From: an uncultured Eubacteriales bacterium
Lineage (GTDB): Bacteria > Bacillota > Clostridia > Oscillospirales > Oscillospiraceae
Direction: 5' to 3'
NCBI GenBank assembly: GCA_900319635.1
Contig: ONPF01000003.1
Location: 156,157-220,156 of the forward strand
Length of the DNA: 64,000 bases
Part shown: one piece after another, positions 9,243 to 17,144 of the stretch
Position numbering within the stretch: the first letter of the stretch is position 1
How the letters are laid out: each line of letters opens with the position of its first letter
Notes under the pieces: model-generated
The model's database searches: none
What the model saw: the letters and a program-made list of their open reading frames with translations, nothing else
Told to the model about the DNA's origin: nothing
Translations under genes and position numbers: made by a program

Positions 9243-9992
9243 ATGATTGATATTCATACCCACGTACTGCCTGGTGTGGATGATGGCTCCCAGAGCATGG
9301 AGGAGTCGCTGGAGATGCTGGCTTTGGCCGCGGACAGCGGCGTGAAGACACTGGTCGCTACGCCACACTGCAATATTCCCGATGAGTTTGATAATTATGC
9401 CGGACCTGAGCTGGAGGCGCTGTTTGTCCGGCTGGATGAGGAACGGAAAAAGGCAGGGATCCCACTTCGCCTTTGTCGGGGAATGGAGGTTTTTGCCACA
9501 GAAGAGCTGCCCGAGCTGCTGCAGAACGGGCGCGTTTGGACGCTGAACGGCACCCGATATTTCCTGATAGAATTTGCTTTTCATGAGGATCCGGACTTTT
9601 GTGACAATGTGCTTCGGCGCTGCCGCGAGCTTGATTATCTGCCGATCATCGCCCACCCGGAGCGCTATTATTTCGTGCAGGATGATCCGGGTATCGCCTA
9701 TGAGTGGTGCCGACAGGGCTATGGCCTGCAGCTGAATAAGGGGAGCATTCTGGGGCGATTTGGGGAACGGCCTTGGCGCACGGCAGAGCTTTTGCTGCAG
9801 CACGGTTTGGCCGCCTGTGTCGCCAGCGACGCCCACAGCCCGTATCAGCGCAGCACGCATATGGGAGAGTTACGGGAATATTTGACCGACGAGCTGGGAG
9901 AGTCCTATATGCGATTGCTCCTGGAGGAAAACCCGGCACGTATCCTCGATGGTCGAGAACTGCTGGGATATGAGCCGATCCCGTTTCGATAA
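9243..9992 (+). CDS. cpsB: PHP-type protein-tyrosine phosphatase CpsB/YwqE
   Basis: 249 residues from the ATG at 9243, opening with the hallmark MIDIHTHVLPGVDDG (metal ligands His5 and His7), with further His/Asp/Glu ligands in VATPHCN, IIAHPERY and VASDAHS. These manganese-dependent enzymes dephosphorylate the tyrosine tail of bacterial BY-kinases and thereby control capsule chain length and export. Two BY-kinase fusions lie two genes downstream in the same direction, which supports this role. The translation start is weak (little Shine-Dalgarno match), so coupling to the upstream ABC gene is likely. Confidence 0.9.
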   Translation: MIDIHTHVLPGVDDGSQSMEESLEMLALAADSGVKTLVATPHCNIPDEFDNYAGPELEALFVRLDEERKKAGIPLRLCRGMEVFATEELPELLQNGRVWTLNGTRYFLIEFAFHEDPDFCDNVLRRCRELDYLPIIAHPERYYFVQDDPGIAYEWCRQGYGLQLNKGSILGRFGERPWRTAELLLQHGLAACVASDAHSPYQRSTHMGELREYLTDELGESYMRLLLEENPARILDGRELLGYEPIPFR

Positions 9993-10018
9993 TCTTGCAA
10001 ACAGGAGGACATTCGCTT

Positions 10019-10909
10019 GTGAGAAGATTAAGGTTATTGCTGCTGGTATTTTTTCTGGCAGTATTTGCTGTCTTTATGGCGTCCAATATCCGGGAGTATT
10101 TGACATCGGACTATGTGGCGCCGGAAATTCATGCGAACGAGGATTCCATGCAGGTCAGTGTGACCGTAAGCGACGAAGAGCTGCTTGCCGGGATGACCGC
10201 AAATGATAATCTTGACGGGGATGTTACGGAAAGCCTTGTGGTGGTGTCCAAGTCTAAGTTTATTGCCAGGAATACCCGAAATGTGAACTATGCGGCCTTT
10301 GACCAGAATAATAATGTTGGTACCTACACCCGGAAAATCGTGTATACAGACTATTATTCCCCACGTTTTTTGATGACGGAACCCCTTCGCTTTGTGGAGG
10401 GCAACTCCAGCTACGATTATCTGAAACACATACGGGCTGAGGATTGCCTGGACGGTAATATCACGACCCAGATCAAGATCACGTTTGGTGAAAAGGAGAT
10501 GGCCGGCGAGGCCTACAGCACCCAAAATATCAATCTGCAGGTCACAAACAGCGCTGGTGATTCTTCCGTGTTGGAGTTAACGGCGACGTTTGAAGACTAT
10601 GACAGTTATTCAAAGGCTTCTCCGGCGCTGAATGATTACATCGTTTATGTGAAAAAAGGGGACAAGCCCAATTATCGCGCGAATCTTACAGGAATCTGGA
10701 CCGCGGGAAATCAGCGCAGGTTCTCTGATTTGGGCTTCGATCCGGATCAGGATGTGAGCATCGACGACAGCGGAGTTGATTATCATACTCCTGGTGTATA
10801 TAGGGTCACATATAAGCTCACCCGAGCCACTCAGAACGCCACAGGCGGCACTTATCGGACTGACTTTGGAACAGCGACGCTGATTGTCGTTGTGGAGGAT
10901 ACGCCATGA
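10019..10909 (+). CDS. Membrane-anchored extracellular Ig-like protein in the polysaccharide operon
   Basis: 296 residues from a GTG at 10019, chosen because AGGAGG lies at 10003-10008; the upstream TTG at 9995 precedes that site. An N-terminal signal anchor (RLRLLLLVFFLAVFAVF) is followed by an extracellular part with two DUF5011/bacterial-Ig-like units, recognisable by NLDGDVT (about residue 62) and CLDGNITT (about residue 143), and a C-terminal beta-rich stretch closing in GVYRVTYKLT. It overlaps the next kinase gene by ATGA. Proteins of this kind sit between the phosphatase and Wzz genes in some Clostridia loci. A structural or anchoring role at the cell surface is inferred; no enzyme motif is visible. 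Confidence 0.65.
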   Translation: MRRLRLLLLVFFLAVFAVFMASNIREYLTSDYVAPEIHANEDSMQVSVTVSDEELLAGMTANDNLDGDVTESLVVVSKSKFIARNTRNVNYAAFDQNNNVGTYTRKIVYTDYYSPRFLMTEPLRFVEGNSSYDYLKHIRAEDCLDGNITTQIKITFGEKEMAGEAYSTQNINLQVTNSAGDSSVLELTATFEDYDSYSKASPALNDYIVYVKKGDKPNYRANLTGIWTAGNQRRFSDLGFDPDQDVSIDDSGVDYHTPGVYRVTYKLTRATQNATGGTYRTDFGTATLIVVVEDTP

Positions 10910-12381
10910 ACGAGAACAGACAGGATTATTCCTCTCTGCTGGAAAAACTTGATCTTTACAGTATTTTGCGGGATATTGTACGGAATCTCTGGGCGATCGT
11001 TTTAGGCGCTATCGCCGTTGCCATGATCGTCAATATGTCTGTCCGGGCGGATTTCCGTAATTCCTATTCTACTTCAGCCACATTTGTGGTGACCTCCAAG
11101 ACCTCCAGCAACTATGCGTACAGCAATCTGTCTGCTGCGTCTACCATGGCCAACAGCTTTACCAATATCCTCAACAGCAATCTAATGAAGAAAAAGGTCT
11201 GTGAGGATCTGGGAACGGATACCTTCCGCGCGACCGCCAGCGCCAGAGTGATTACCGGAACCAATCTGATGACCCTGAACGTGACCTCGGACACGCCGGA
11301 GAATACCTATCGTATCATCCGCTCCATCATGTATAACATGAACGATCTGACACAGTTCGTATCCGAGGACATGGTGATGGATATTCTGCAGGATCCGGCT
11401 GTCCCTACCAAAGCAGATACGGCTTTTTCTGCTCGTTCTCAAACCAAAAAAGCCTTCGTGCTGAGTTTTGCGGTCTTCGCCCTTGCCTTTGTGTACCTCT
11501 CTTATCGGAAGGAGACGGTGAAAGGCGAGAAGGATCTGGAGGACAAGCTGGATGCGAAGTCGCTGGGGATGCTCTATTATGAGGAGAAGTTCAAATCGCC
11601 CGCGGACTGGCTGCGACACAAGAGGAGAAAGTATCTGGTTACGGAGCTCTCTGCGAAATTCGAATTCGTAGAGCGGTATAAGAAGATCGCTGCCCATCTC
11701 TCCGCCCAGGCACATAAAGCCGGCGCTAAGACGATCCTGGTCACCAGCGTACAGGAACATGAAGGAAAGTCCACGGTTGCCGCAAATCTGGCGCTGACGC
11801 TGGTGCATCAGAATTATAAGGTGCTGCTGATCGACGGAGATATGCGGCGCCCTACTCAAAACTCTCTGTTCCTGAAGCCGGATGAAAAGCTGAAGGCAAG
11901 CCTGGGTTCCCTTTTGATGGGACAGGCAAACCTGAGTGACGCCATCGTAAACGATGAGGAACATGGGCTGCATCTGCTGCTCAATAAGCGCAATTACACA
12001 AACTCTACGGACATCGTCTCGTCTGACTATATGACGCGGCTGATTACGGTCGTCCGCAATTACTATGATTTTGTGATCATTGATTCTCCGCCCATGTCTC
12101 TCATGGCGGATGCGGAGGTTCTGGCGGATCTGTCCGATATGAGCTTGCTGGTCGTCAAATATGATACCGTGCTTGCCCGGGATTTGAACGATGCCATCGA
12201 CTCTCTACGGGATGCCCGCGCAGAGTTTGCAGGCTGCATTCTGAACCAGGTTCACACGCTGCCGGGATCCAGGAGAACCGTCGGCGGCTACGGCGGGTAT
12301 GGGCGCTACGGCCGTTACGGCCGGTATGGCTATTATGGCCGCTACGGCGAGTATGGCCATTACGGGAAGACGGAGAAGTGA
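10906..12381 (+). CDS. Wzz/BY-kinase fusion (chain-length regulator with tyrosine kinase), copy 1
   Basis: 491 residues. The N-terminal part is a Wzz-type polysaccharide co-polymerase domain with two membrane helices flanking an extracellular loop. The cytoplasmic kinase has a Walker A ending EGKS (about 287), Walker A' VLLIDGDMRRPT (about 307) and Walker B VIIDSPP (about 390). The C-terminal tail from about residue 460 is built of Gly-Tyr-Gly repeats (YGRYGRYGRYGYYGRYGE), the autophosphorylated cluster. In most Firmicutes the two halves are separate (CpsC/CpsD); here they are one chain, as in proteobacterial Wzc. ATGA overlap with the preceding gene indicates translational coupling. It controls polymer length and export in step with CpsB. 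Confidence 0.88.
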   Translation: MNENRQDYSSLLEKLDLYSILRDIVRNLWAIVLGAIAVAMIVNMSVRADFRNSYSTSATFVVTSKTSSNYAYSNLSAASTMANSFTNILNSNLMKKKVCEDLGTDTFRATASARVITGTNLMTLNVTSDTPENTYRIIRSIMYNMNDLTQFVSEDMVMDILQDPAVPTKADTAFSARSQTKKAFVLSFAVFALAFVYLSYRKETVKGEKDLEDKLDAKSLGMLYYEEKFKSPADWLRHKRRKYLVTELSAKFEFVERYKKIAAHLSAQAHKAGAKTILVTSVQEHEGKSTVAANLALTLVHQNYKVLLIDGDMRRPTQNSLFLKPDEKLKASLGSLLMGQANLSDAIVNDEEHGLHLLLNKRNYTNSTDIVSSDYMTRLITVVRNYYDFVIIDSPPMSLMADAEVLADLSDMSLLVVKYDTVLARDLNDAIDSLRDARAEFAGCILNQVHTLPGSRRTVGGYGGYGRYGRYGRYGYYGRYGEYGHYGKTEK

Positions 12382-12390
12382 GGTGCTGCC

Positions 12391-13953
12391 ATGAGTGAAA
12401 ACGCGACGAAAAACAGCGAAGAATTCGAGAAGATAGACGTTTTTTCCTTTATCAACGATTATTTTCATCGTTTACGCCGTTTTTGGCTGCTTGTGCTGAT
12501 CTTGACAGTGGCGAGTACCGCCCTGTTCTATTACCGCACCAGTACCCACTACTCTGCCACCTTTGTGGCGGAGGCGACGGTTTCTGTTGAGATTGTAAAC
12601 GGCGGAACCTATGCCAATAAAAACACGGCGGAGCAAATGAGCATGATCTTTCCCGTTATCCTGAACAGCGTGCTCTCCGACGTGATTGCAGAGGATCTTG
12701 GTACCTCCAGCGTTCCCGGCACCATCAATGTCACCTGCATCAAAGGCACAAACCTGTTGACCATTACGGTCACTTCCTGGGATGCAAATCTGGCTTACAA
12801 TACGCTTCAGTCGGTCTTGAACAACTATTCTTCTGTCGCACAGTCCGTTGTCGGCCAGACAGAGTTAATGGTGATCGACGACAGTGGAATCCCTGTTGAC
12901 ACGGGAAGAGAGTCGGTCATCCGCGGCTCGATCAAGAGAGGCGCCTTGCTTGGTCTTGCTCTTGGGCTTGGGCTTGTTGCGCTACATGTGTTGACCTTCC
13001 GCACAGTGCGAAATGAGAACGAGCTGCGTAGCCTGCTGAACATCCCCTGTCTCGGCACACTGCCCTTCTACCGCAAAAAGGAACGCCGCAACTCGACCAG
13101 AACGGAGATCAATATTCTTGTAGAAGGGGAGAGCTCCGACTACGTGGAGTCCATCCGTCTGGTGCGCACCCGTCTGGAGCGTCAGATGGAGGGGAAGAAA
13201 GTGCTGATGGTTACCAGCTCCATTTCCGGTGAGGGTAAATCCACTGTTGCAGCGAACCTGGCCATCTCCATGGCGCGCAAGGGAAAACGCGTTGTGTTGG
13301 TAGACTGCGATCTTCGCAATCCCACAGTCAGCAGGATCTTTGGCCTGACAGAGGAGTACCCGGGCCTGGTGTCCGTCCTGCGTGGGCAAAGTCAGATTCA
13401 GGATACTCTGGTTAGCGTTTCGGATCATGGCAACCCCATTGGGCTCACCCTGCTTCCGGGCGGCGAGCGGGAGCCGCGCCTGGTGGAAATCCTCAGTGGG
13501 GACGCGATGAAAAACGTGATCGAAACGCTGCGTAACCATGCTGACGTGGTCATTCTGGACACGCCGCCCTCCGCTATGCTGGTGGATGCCATGATGCTGG
13601 TGCGGTATGTGGACGCGGTGGCCTACGTCGTCATGAGTGATTATGCCCGCCGCCGCTATATCTTCGAGGGCGTGGAGGAATTGACCGCTTCCGGCGCCCC
13701 GATCGTGGGCTGCATCCTCAATGGCGGCAGAACCAGAGGTGGTCGCTACGGCTATTATGGCTATTACAGCTACCGCGGGAAATACGGCTACAACAGCTAT
13801 GGCTACGGTGCAAAGGCGAGCAGCGCCAAAGCCTACGGGGAAGGAAAAAAGAGCTCCCATTCGGAACGCAGCTCTTCCAAATCAGGGCACAAGTCTTCGC
13901 ATAAGACCAGTGCAAAGGAGGAACGAGAGAATCGTTCTGACACGCAGGCCTGA
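12391..13953 (+). CDS. Wzz/BY-kinase fusion, copy 2
   Basis: 520 residues, a diverged paralogue of the preceding gene and 9 bp behind it. It has a Wzz domain with two membrane segments, Walker A SGEGKST (about 280), Walker A' VVLVDCDLRNPT (about 303) and Walker B VILDTPPS (about 387). The tail from about residue 450 begins with a Tyr/Gly cluster (RYGYYGYYSYRGKYGYN) and continues into a Ser/Lys/His-rich extension absent from copy 1. Two such kinases in tandem could form hetero-oligomers or serve different polymers. It is the last gene before a shared terminator. Confidence 0.87.
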   Translation: MSENATKNSEEFEKIDVFSFINDYFHRLRRFWLLVLILTVASTALFYYRTSTHYSATFVAEATVSVEIVNGGTYANKNTAEQMSMIFPVILNSVLSDVIAEDLGTSSVPGTINVTCIKGTNLLTITVTSWDANLAYNTLQSVLNNYSSVAQSVVGQTELMVIDDSGIPVDTGRESVIRGSIKRGALLGLALGLGLVALHVLTFRTVRNENELRSLLNIPCLGTLPFYRKKERRNSTRTEINILVEGESSDYVESIRLVRTRLERQMEGKKVLMVTSSISGEGKSTVAANLAISMARKGKRVVLVDCDLRNPTVSRIFGLTEEYPGLVSVLRGQSQIQDTLVSVSDHGNPIGLTLLPGGEREPRLVEILSGDAMKNVIETLRNHADVVILDTPPSAMLVDAMMLVRYVDAVAYVVMSDYARRRYIFEGVEELTASGAPIVGCILNGGRTRGGRYGYYGYYSYRGKYGYNSYGYGAKASSAKAYGEGKKSSHSERSSSKSGHKSSHKTSAKEERENRSDTQA

Positions 13954-13966
13954 AACTATAAAAGGA

Positions 13967-14024
13967 AACAGCACCCCATTTGTTAGACAGGATAGATGAC
14001 CTGTTTGACAGATGGGGTGCTGTT
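13967..14024. terminator. Bidirectional terminator between convergent operons
   Basis: 13-bp arms AACAGCACCCCAT (13967-13979) and ATGGGGTGCTGTT (14012-14024) enclose an inner ACAGG/CCTGT stem. It separates the rightward kinase operon from the leftward glycosyltransferase operon, whose last stop is at 14053. Confidence 0.75.
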
Positions 14025-14052
14025 CATCTTGCAAGATGATTTTTGCTTGCTC

Positions 14053-15321
14053 CTACTTATGACTGTAGATCGTCTCGTACATATTCAGGAGATTACGCGC
14101 ATTTATATCACGGTTGTAGGTGTGCGCCGCATGGTTGTGGCCCTTTTCTGAAAAGCGTTTTGCTAATTCATCGCTTTCAAAAATTTTGCAAACTGCGGCT
14201 GCTAATAAATAAGGCTCGTTAAACGGATAAAGGAGACCATCCTCTCCATGGTTTATCATCTCAAGCATCGCGCCAACACAAGACGCCACGGCGGGGACGC
14301 CCAAAAGCATTGCTTCACCGAGTGCGGTGGACTGATTTTCAATTGCTGCAGGTGATATGAACACATTGGATCGTAGAAGTAACTCTTTTACCTGGAGTTC
14401 AGTTTGCTGCCCCATAAAGCGAAGACAATGCCCAACACCTAATTCTTCAATTTGCTTTTGGATGATCCAATCATAATCCGGCGCGGCATTAAGGATTCTC
14501 TTCTTCAGGCCGGAATAATTGCGAGTTTGTAATTTGTTAGCAATTACGTTTACTTTCGTATCAGGATATTCATGGAGAATCATAGGCAAGGCTTCCAGAA
14601 ACTTATGAAAACCTTTAATTGGATAGGAATATAAAATGTAAATACTGTGAGGCTCGCATGATGCTAACGACCAGTGTTCGCCATTGTAAAAAGAATCTCG
14701 AAGGATTAGTTTACAATCAAAGGTAACGACATTCGGATTAATAGATTTTGCGACTGCATTCCCCCAATCGCTACCTCCGTTAACATATTTTAGATGGTTA
14801 ATTACAAGCGCTTCATACTGCATGCGCTTAGCAAAAGAAAGACGCTGCAATTCAATGCTTTTCCCGCCCTTGTGTATTTTGCGGAGGAATTTGTGCAGAA
14901 ATGTATCGCGGCAGAGAGATTCTGACAGTCCAGCATAGACAGCGCGCTCATAATACTTCAGTGCCCCCTGAATTGTTACTACGGTACGTTCGACATCCGC
15001 ACATTTTGCCAGCGCCCAGGAGTGTGCAAACTCTGTACCGTAGATATGGACGATGTCCGGCTGTTCTTCTCGTAGGATCACACGGAAATGTGCCTCCATC
15101 GAATCAACAGTACCGTTAGGGACAAGATAGTATCCCACGCTGCCTATTGTTTCGTGAAGAACATCTGCGCGTCGCTCCGTGGTACAGATAATTAGATCAT
15201 GGCCGCTTTCAAGCACGGCATTCATGGCGCCGGTCAGCCAGCCGCCGAACACTGAGGGATTTCGCCCAAGGTGCTCCGCCAGCTCCGGCATCACGATGTT
15301 TACAAGCCAAAGTATTTTCAT
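14053..15321 (-). CDS. Glycosyltransferase family 4 (GT-B)
   Basis: 422 residues. N-terminal Rossmann half with MKILWLVNIVMPELAEHLG and a GGWLTGAMNAV glycine loop; C-terminal half with the retaining GT4 E-x7-E type motif in AIENQSTALGEAMLLGVPAVAS. It presumably adds one sugar of the repeat unit at the cytoplasmic face. It is the last gene of the long leftward operon and overlaps the formyltransferase by ATGA, which suggests that the two act on the same part of the polymer. Composition is visibly more AT-rich than the flanking housekeeping genes. Donor and linkage cannot be told. Confidence 0.85.
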   Translation of the reverse strand: MKILWLVNIVMPELAEHLGRNPSVFGGWLTGAMNAVLESGHDLIICTTERRADVLHETIGSVGYYLVPNGTVDSMEAHFRVILREEQPDIVHIYGTEFAHSWALAKCADVERTVVTIQGALKYYERAVYAGLSESLCRDTFLHKFLRKIHKGGKSIELQRLSFAKRMQYEALVINHLKYVNGGSDWGNAVAKSINPNVVTFDCKLILRDSFYNGEHWSLASCEPHSIYILYSYPIKGFHKFLEALPMILHEYPDTKVNVIANKLQTRNYSGLKKRILNAAPDYDWIIQKQIEELGVGHCLRFMGQQTELQVKELLLRSNVFISPAAIENQSTALGEAMLLGVPAVASCVGAMLEMINHGEDGLLYPFNEPYLLAAAVCKIFESDELAKRFSEKGHNHAAHTYNRDINARNLLNMYETIYSHK

Positions 15322-16043
15322 TGCTCTTTCTCCAACCTGATGCTGACATAGATCCTCTTGCCTTCTGTGTCGAGGAAATAGGCGTTTTTATAAGGCTCGT
15401 GCGTCATCGCGCGCAGAAAGTCAATGACCTCGCCGTAGGTGGCGGGCTTGTCTAAGTCGATTTGCCGCAGCGCCTCAAAGTCTTCCTTGTAGTTGATATT
15501 CCCTTCTCCCGGCATAGGGGTAAGGGTGTAGTTCCCGGTCAGAATATCTTCCAGATGCTCCTCCATGAGCGCCATTTCTGTGGCGAGGATACGCTCATAT
15601 ACCTCCTTGGAGGTCTCCTCCGCGCCGAGCGTCAGTTCCCGCTGATACAGGATCGGTCCATGGTCGAGCTCCGTATCCATCTTGTGAATGGTCACGCCGA
15701 TGGGCATGTGGTTCATGATGCCGAACACCTGCGGGAACCAGCCGCGATTGTACGGATTCAGCCCGGGATGGACATTGATGCAGACGTGCTCGTTGACCAT
15801 TTTGTCAGGGAACAGCTGCTTGCAGTGGAGCGAGATAAAGAGATCGTAGGCATTGAAGAAATCGTCCCCCTGATCGCGTAGCTTGATCGGGCGCATTCCG
15901 CCGTTCTCCCCGAACTTTTCACGGAAGGCGTGGTTCCACGTTGCGTAGTAGAAGTCAAACTCCGCCTCCTGCGGCTTGCGCCGAAGCAGATCGACGAAAT
16001 GTTCATAGATATATAAGTTGTCGGTGATGATGCAAACTTTCAT
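15318..16043 (-). CDS. Sugar N-formyltransferase (dTDP-4-amino-4,6-dideoxyglucose formyltransferase-like)
   Basis: 241 residues from the second ATG (16043), which has GAGGA at suitable spacing; the ATG at 16049 is too close to it. The N10-formyl-THF transferase catalytic triad is visible as Asn90 and His92 in INVHPG and Asp127 in TELDHGPI. The segment NPYNRGWFPQVFGIMN and a C-terminal YGEVIDFLRAMTHEPYKNAYF match the VioF/QdtF-type sugar formyltransferases. It would N-formylate a 4-amino-dideoxy sugar nucleotide. The 4-ketosugar aminotransferase needed to make the usual substrate is not in this window, so the substrate must come from elsewhere or be a different amino sugar. Confidence 0.82.
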   Translation of the reverse strand: MKVCIITDNLYIYEHFVDLLRRKPQEAEFDFYYATWNHAFREKFGENGGMRPIKLRDQGDDFFNAYDLFISLHCKQLFPDKMVNEHVCINVHPGLNPYNRGWFPQVFGIMNHMPIGVTIHKMDTELDHGPILYQRELTLGAEETSKEVYERILATEMALMEEHLEDILTGNYTLTPMPGEGNINYKEDFEALRQIDLDKPATYGEVIDFLRAMTHEPYKNAYFLDTEGKRIYVSIRLEKEQ

Positions 16044-16060
16044 TATCATTCCTCAGTTGC

Positions 16061-16228
16061 CTATTCCGAAACGAGCTGATCAGTGATTTGAGAAGGAAGG
16101 CGAATGCTGCCCCACATGTTATGATTCCACGGGATCTTATTGGTGTGATCCGCCGCGCCAAGCTTGATCTGTCTGTTTTCCGGCACTTCGATCGGAAGTA
16201 TGTTCGGAAAAAAGCACAACGAAATTGA
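16061..16228 (-). pseudogene. Remnant of a second Wzt C-terminal (carbohydrate-binding) domain
   Basis: Reading leftward there are 55 open codons ending in TAG at 16061-16063, with an in-frame TGA just upstream (16229-16231) and no usable start. The product contains ADHTNKIPWNHNMWGSIRL, which aligns without gaps to DHSSMIPWKHSVYGSVRL at the end of the intact Wzt gene at 17145-18458 (8 of 13 identical over IPW..RL). The preceding ILPIEVPENRQIKL also resembles its TISIEKNQQQKAEV. It is the 3' stump of a different Wzt allele, left behind when neighbouring genes were exchanged. The formyltransferase begins 18 bp after its stop, as it would have in the ancestral operon. Confidence 0.72.
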
Positions 16229-16274
16229 TCAATCTCCACGTTGTTTATCTACCGAACAAAATTGCCAATCTACT

Positions 16275-17144
16275 TCAGCTCGAATTCTTCCTTAAAACTC
16301 TTCCTATTTTATGAAAAACACGGTAGAACAGGCGAAACACCACATATGGCAGTCGGCAATCCTTTTGGTAAATTGCTTTGCTAAAAAACTGGCGGTATCG
16401 TATCTGCGTTGGCCCCATTATTCCTAATTCAGAAAAATCGGCAGTTATTCCATTATCGCGAAACAGCTTTTTGTTCTTCCAAAGCCATTTTCCCCAGTTG
16501 ATGCCGTATCCCAAGTCTGTTCCGACAACGTAAGGAACAATCAGTTGGCTGATAAACCGATCTCCATAAGGATTCTGATACCACAGGAACTGATAGGGGG
16601 TATCAACAATACGTTTCGTGCCTTTCGCTTCAAATTCCCACGGAGACTCTGATTCATCAATGTAGCTCAGAAGTACAGTTCGATTCCACAGCGCAAACTG
16701 TGTTTCCAGTCGAAAGTCAACATCAGGACCCGCCAAATAGAAATCGGGAATGACTTCCGCTCCTAATACCTGATCAGGATTTGAACTGTTTTTCAACCGA
16801 CAAACTGCCACTTCAGCATGCTTAAGCATATACTCATAGCATGTTTCAATTCGATCGTGCTTCACTCTCGCCTGTAGGAAAAAGTCCTCCAACGAAAAAA
16901 TAATGTAATCCGTCGAAATCTTTGTCAGGCAATCTTTCAGCCGCTGGCTCCAAGTCCACCCCTTGATACTGTTCACCGTTGTAATGTTCATACCGGGAAA
17001 ACTGTATTTCATCGTTTCCGTGGACAGCACGATTCTCTCAGGATGTTCCGGCCAATACTTGTTCAGAAGCTGAAAATACGGATCCCAGGCTGTATGATAT
17101 TTGTCACAGCTCATGATAAGAAGCGTGCAGTTATCGTTAAGCAT
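16275..17144 (-). CDS. Putative glycosyltransferase, 'SCDKY' family, copy 1
   Basis: 289 residues. It opens with CTLLIMSCDKYHTAWDPYF and has an acidic motif DYIIFSLEDFFL (about residues 79-90), where GT-A type enzymes carry their metal-binding acidic residues. The C-terminal third has YGINWGKWLWKNKKLF. It is clearly paralogous to the gene at 21566-22411. Such proteins are common in Firmicutes capsule loci and are usually annotated only as glycosyltransferase-like. The start abuts the stop of Wzt (TGA-ATG). The gene is AT-rich compared with the core genome. The exact family and sugar are not certain. Confidence 0.6.
   Translation of the reverse strand: MLNDNCTLLIMSCDKYHTAWDPYFQLLNKYWPEHPERIVLSTETMKYSFPGMNITTVNSIKGWTWSQRLKDCLTKISTDYIIFSLEDFFLQARVKHDRIETCYEYMLKHAEVAVCRLKNSSNPDQVLGAEVIPDFYLAGPDVDFRLETQFALWNRTVLLSYIDESESPWEFEAKGTKRIVDTPYQFLWYQNPYGDRFISQLIVPYVVGTDLGYGINWGKWLWKNKKLFRDNGITADFSELGIMGPTQIRYRQFFSKAIYQKDCRLPYVVFRLFYRVFHKIGRVLRKNSS

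Noticed and set aside
16003-16239. 78-residue minus-strand frame
   Set aside because: It overlaps the start of the formyltransferase and reads the Wzt remnant in the wrong frame; the homologous frame is the one ending at 16061.
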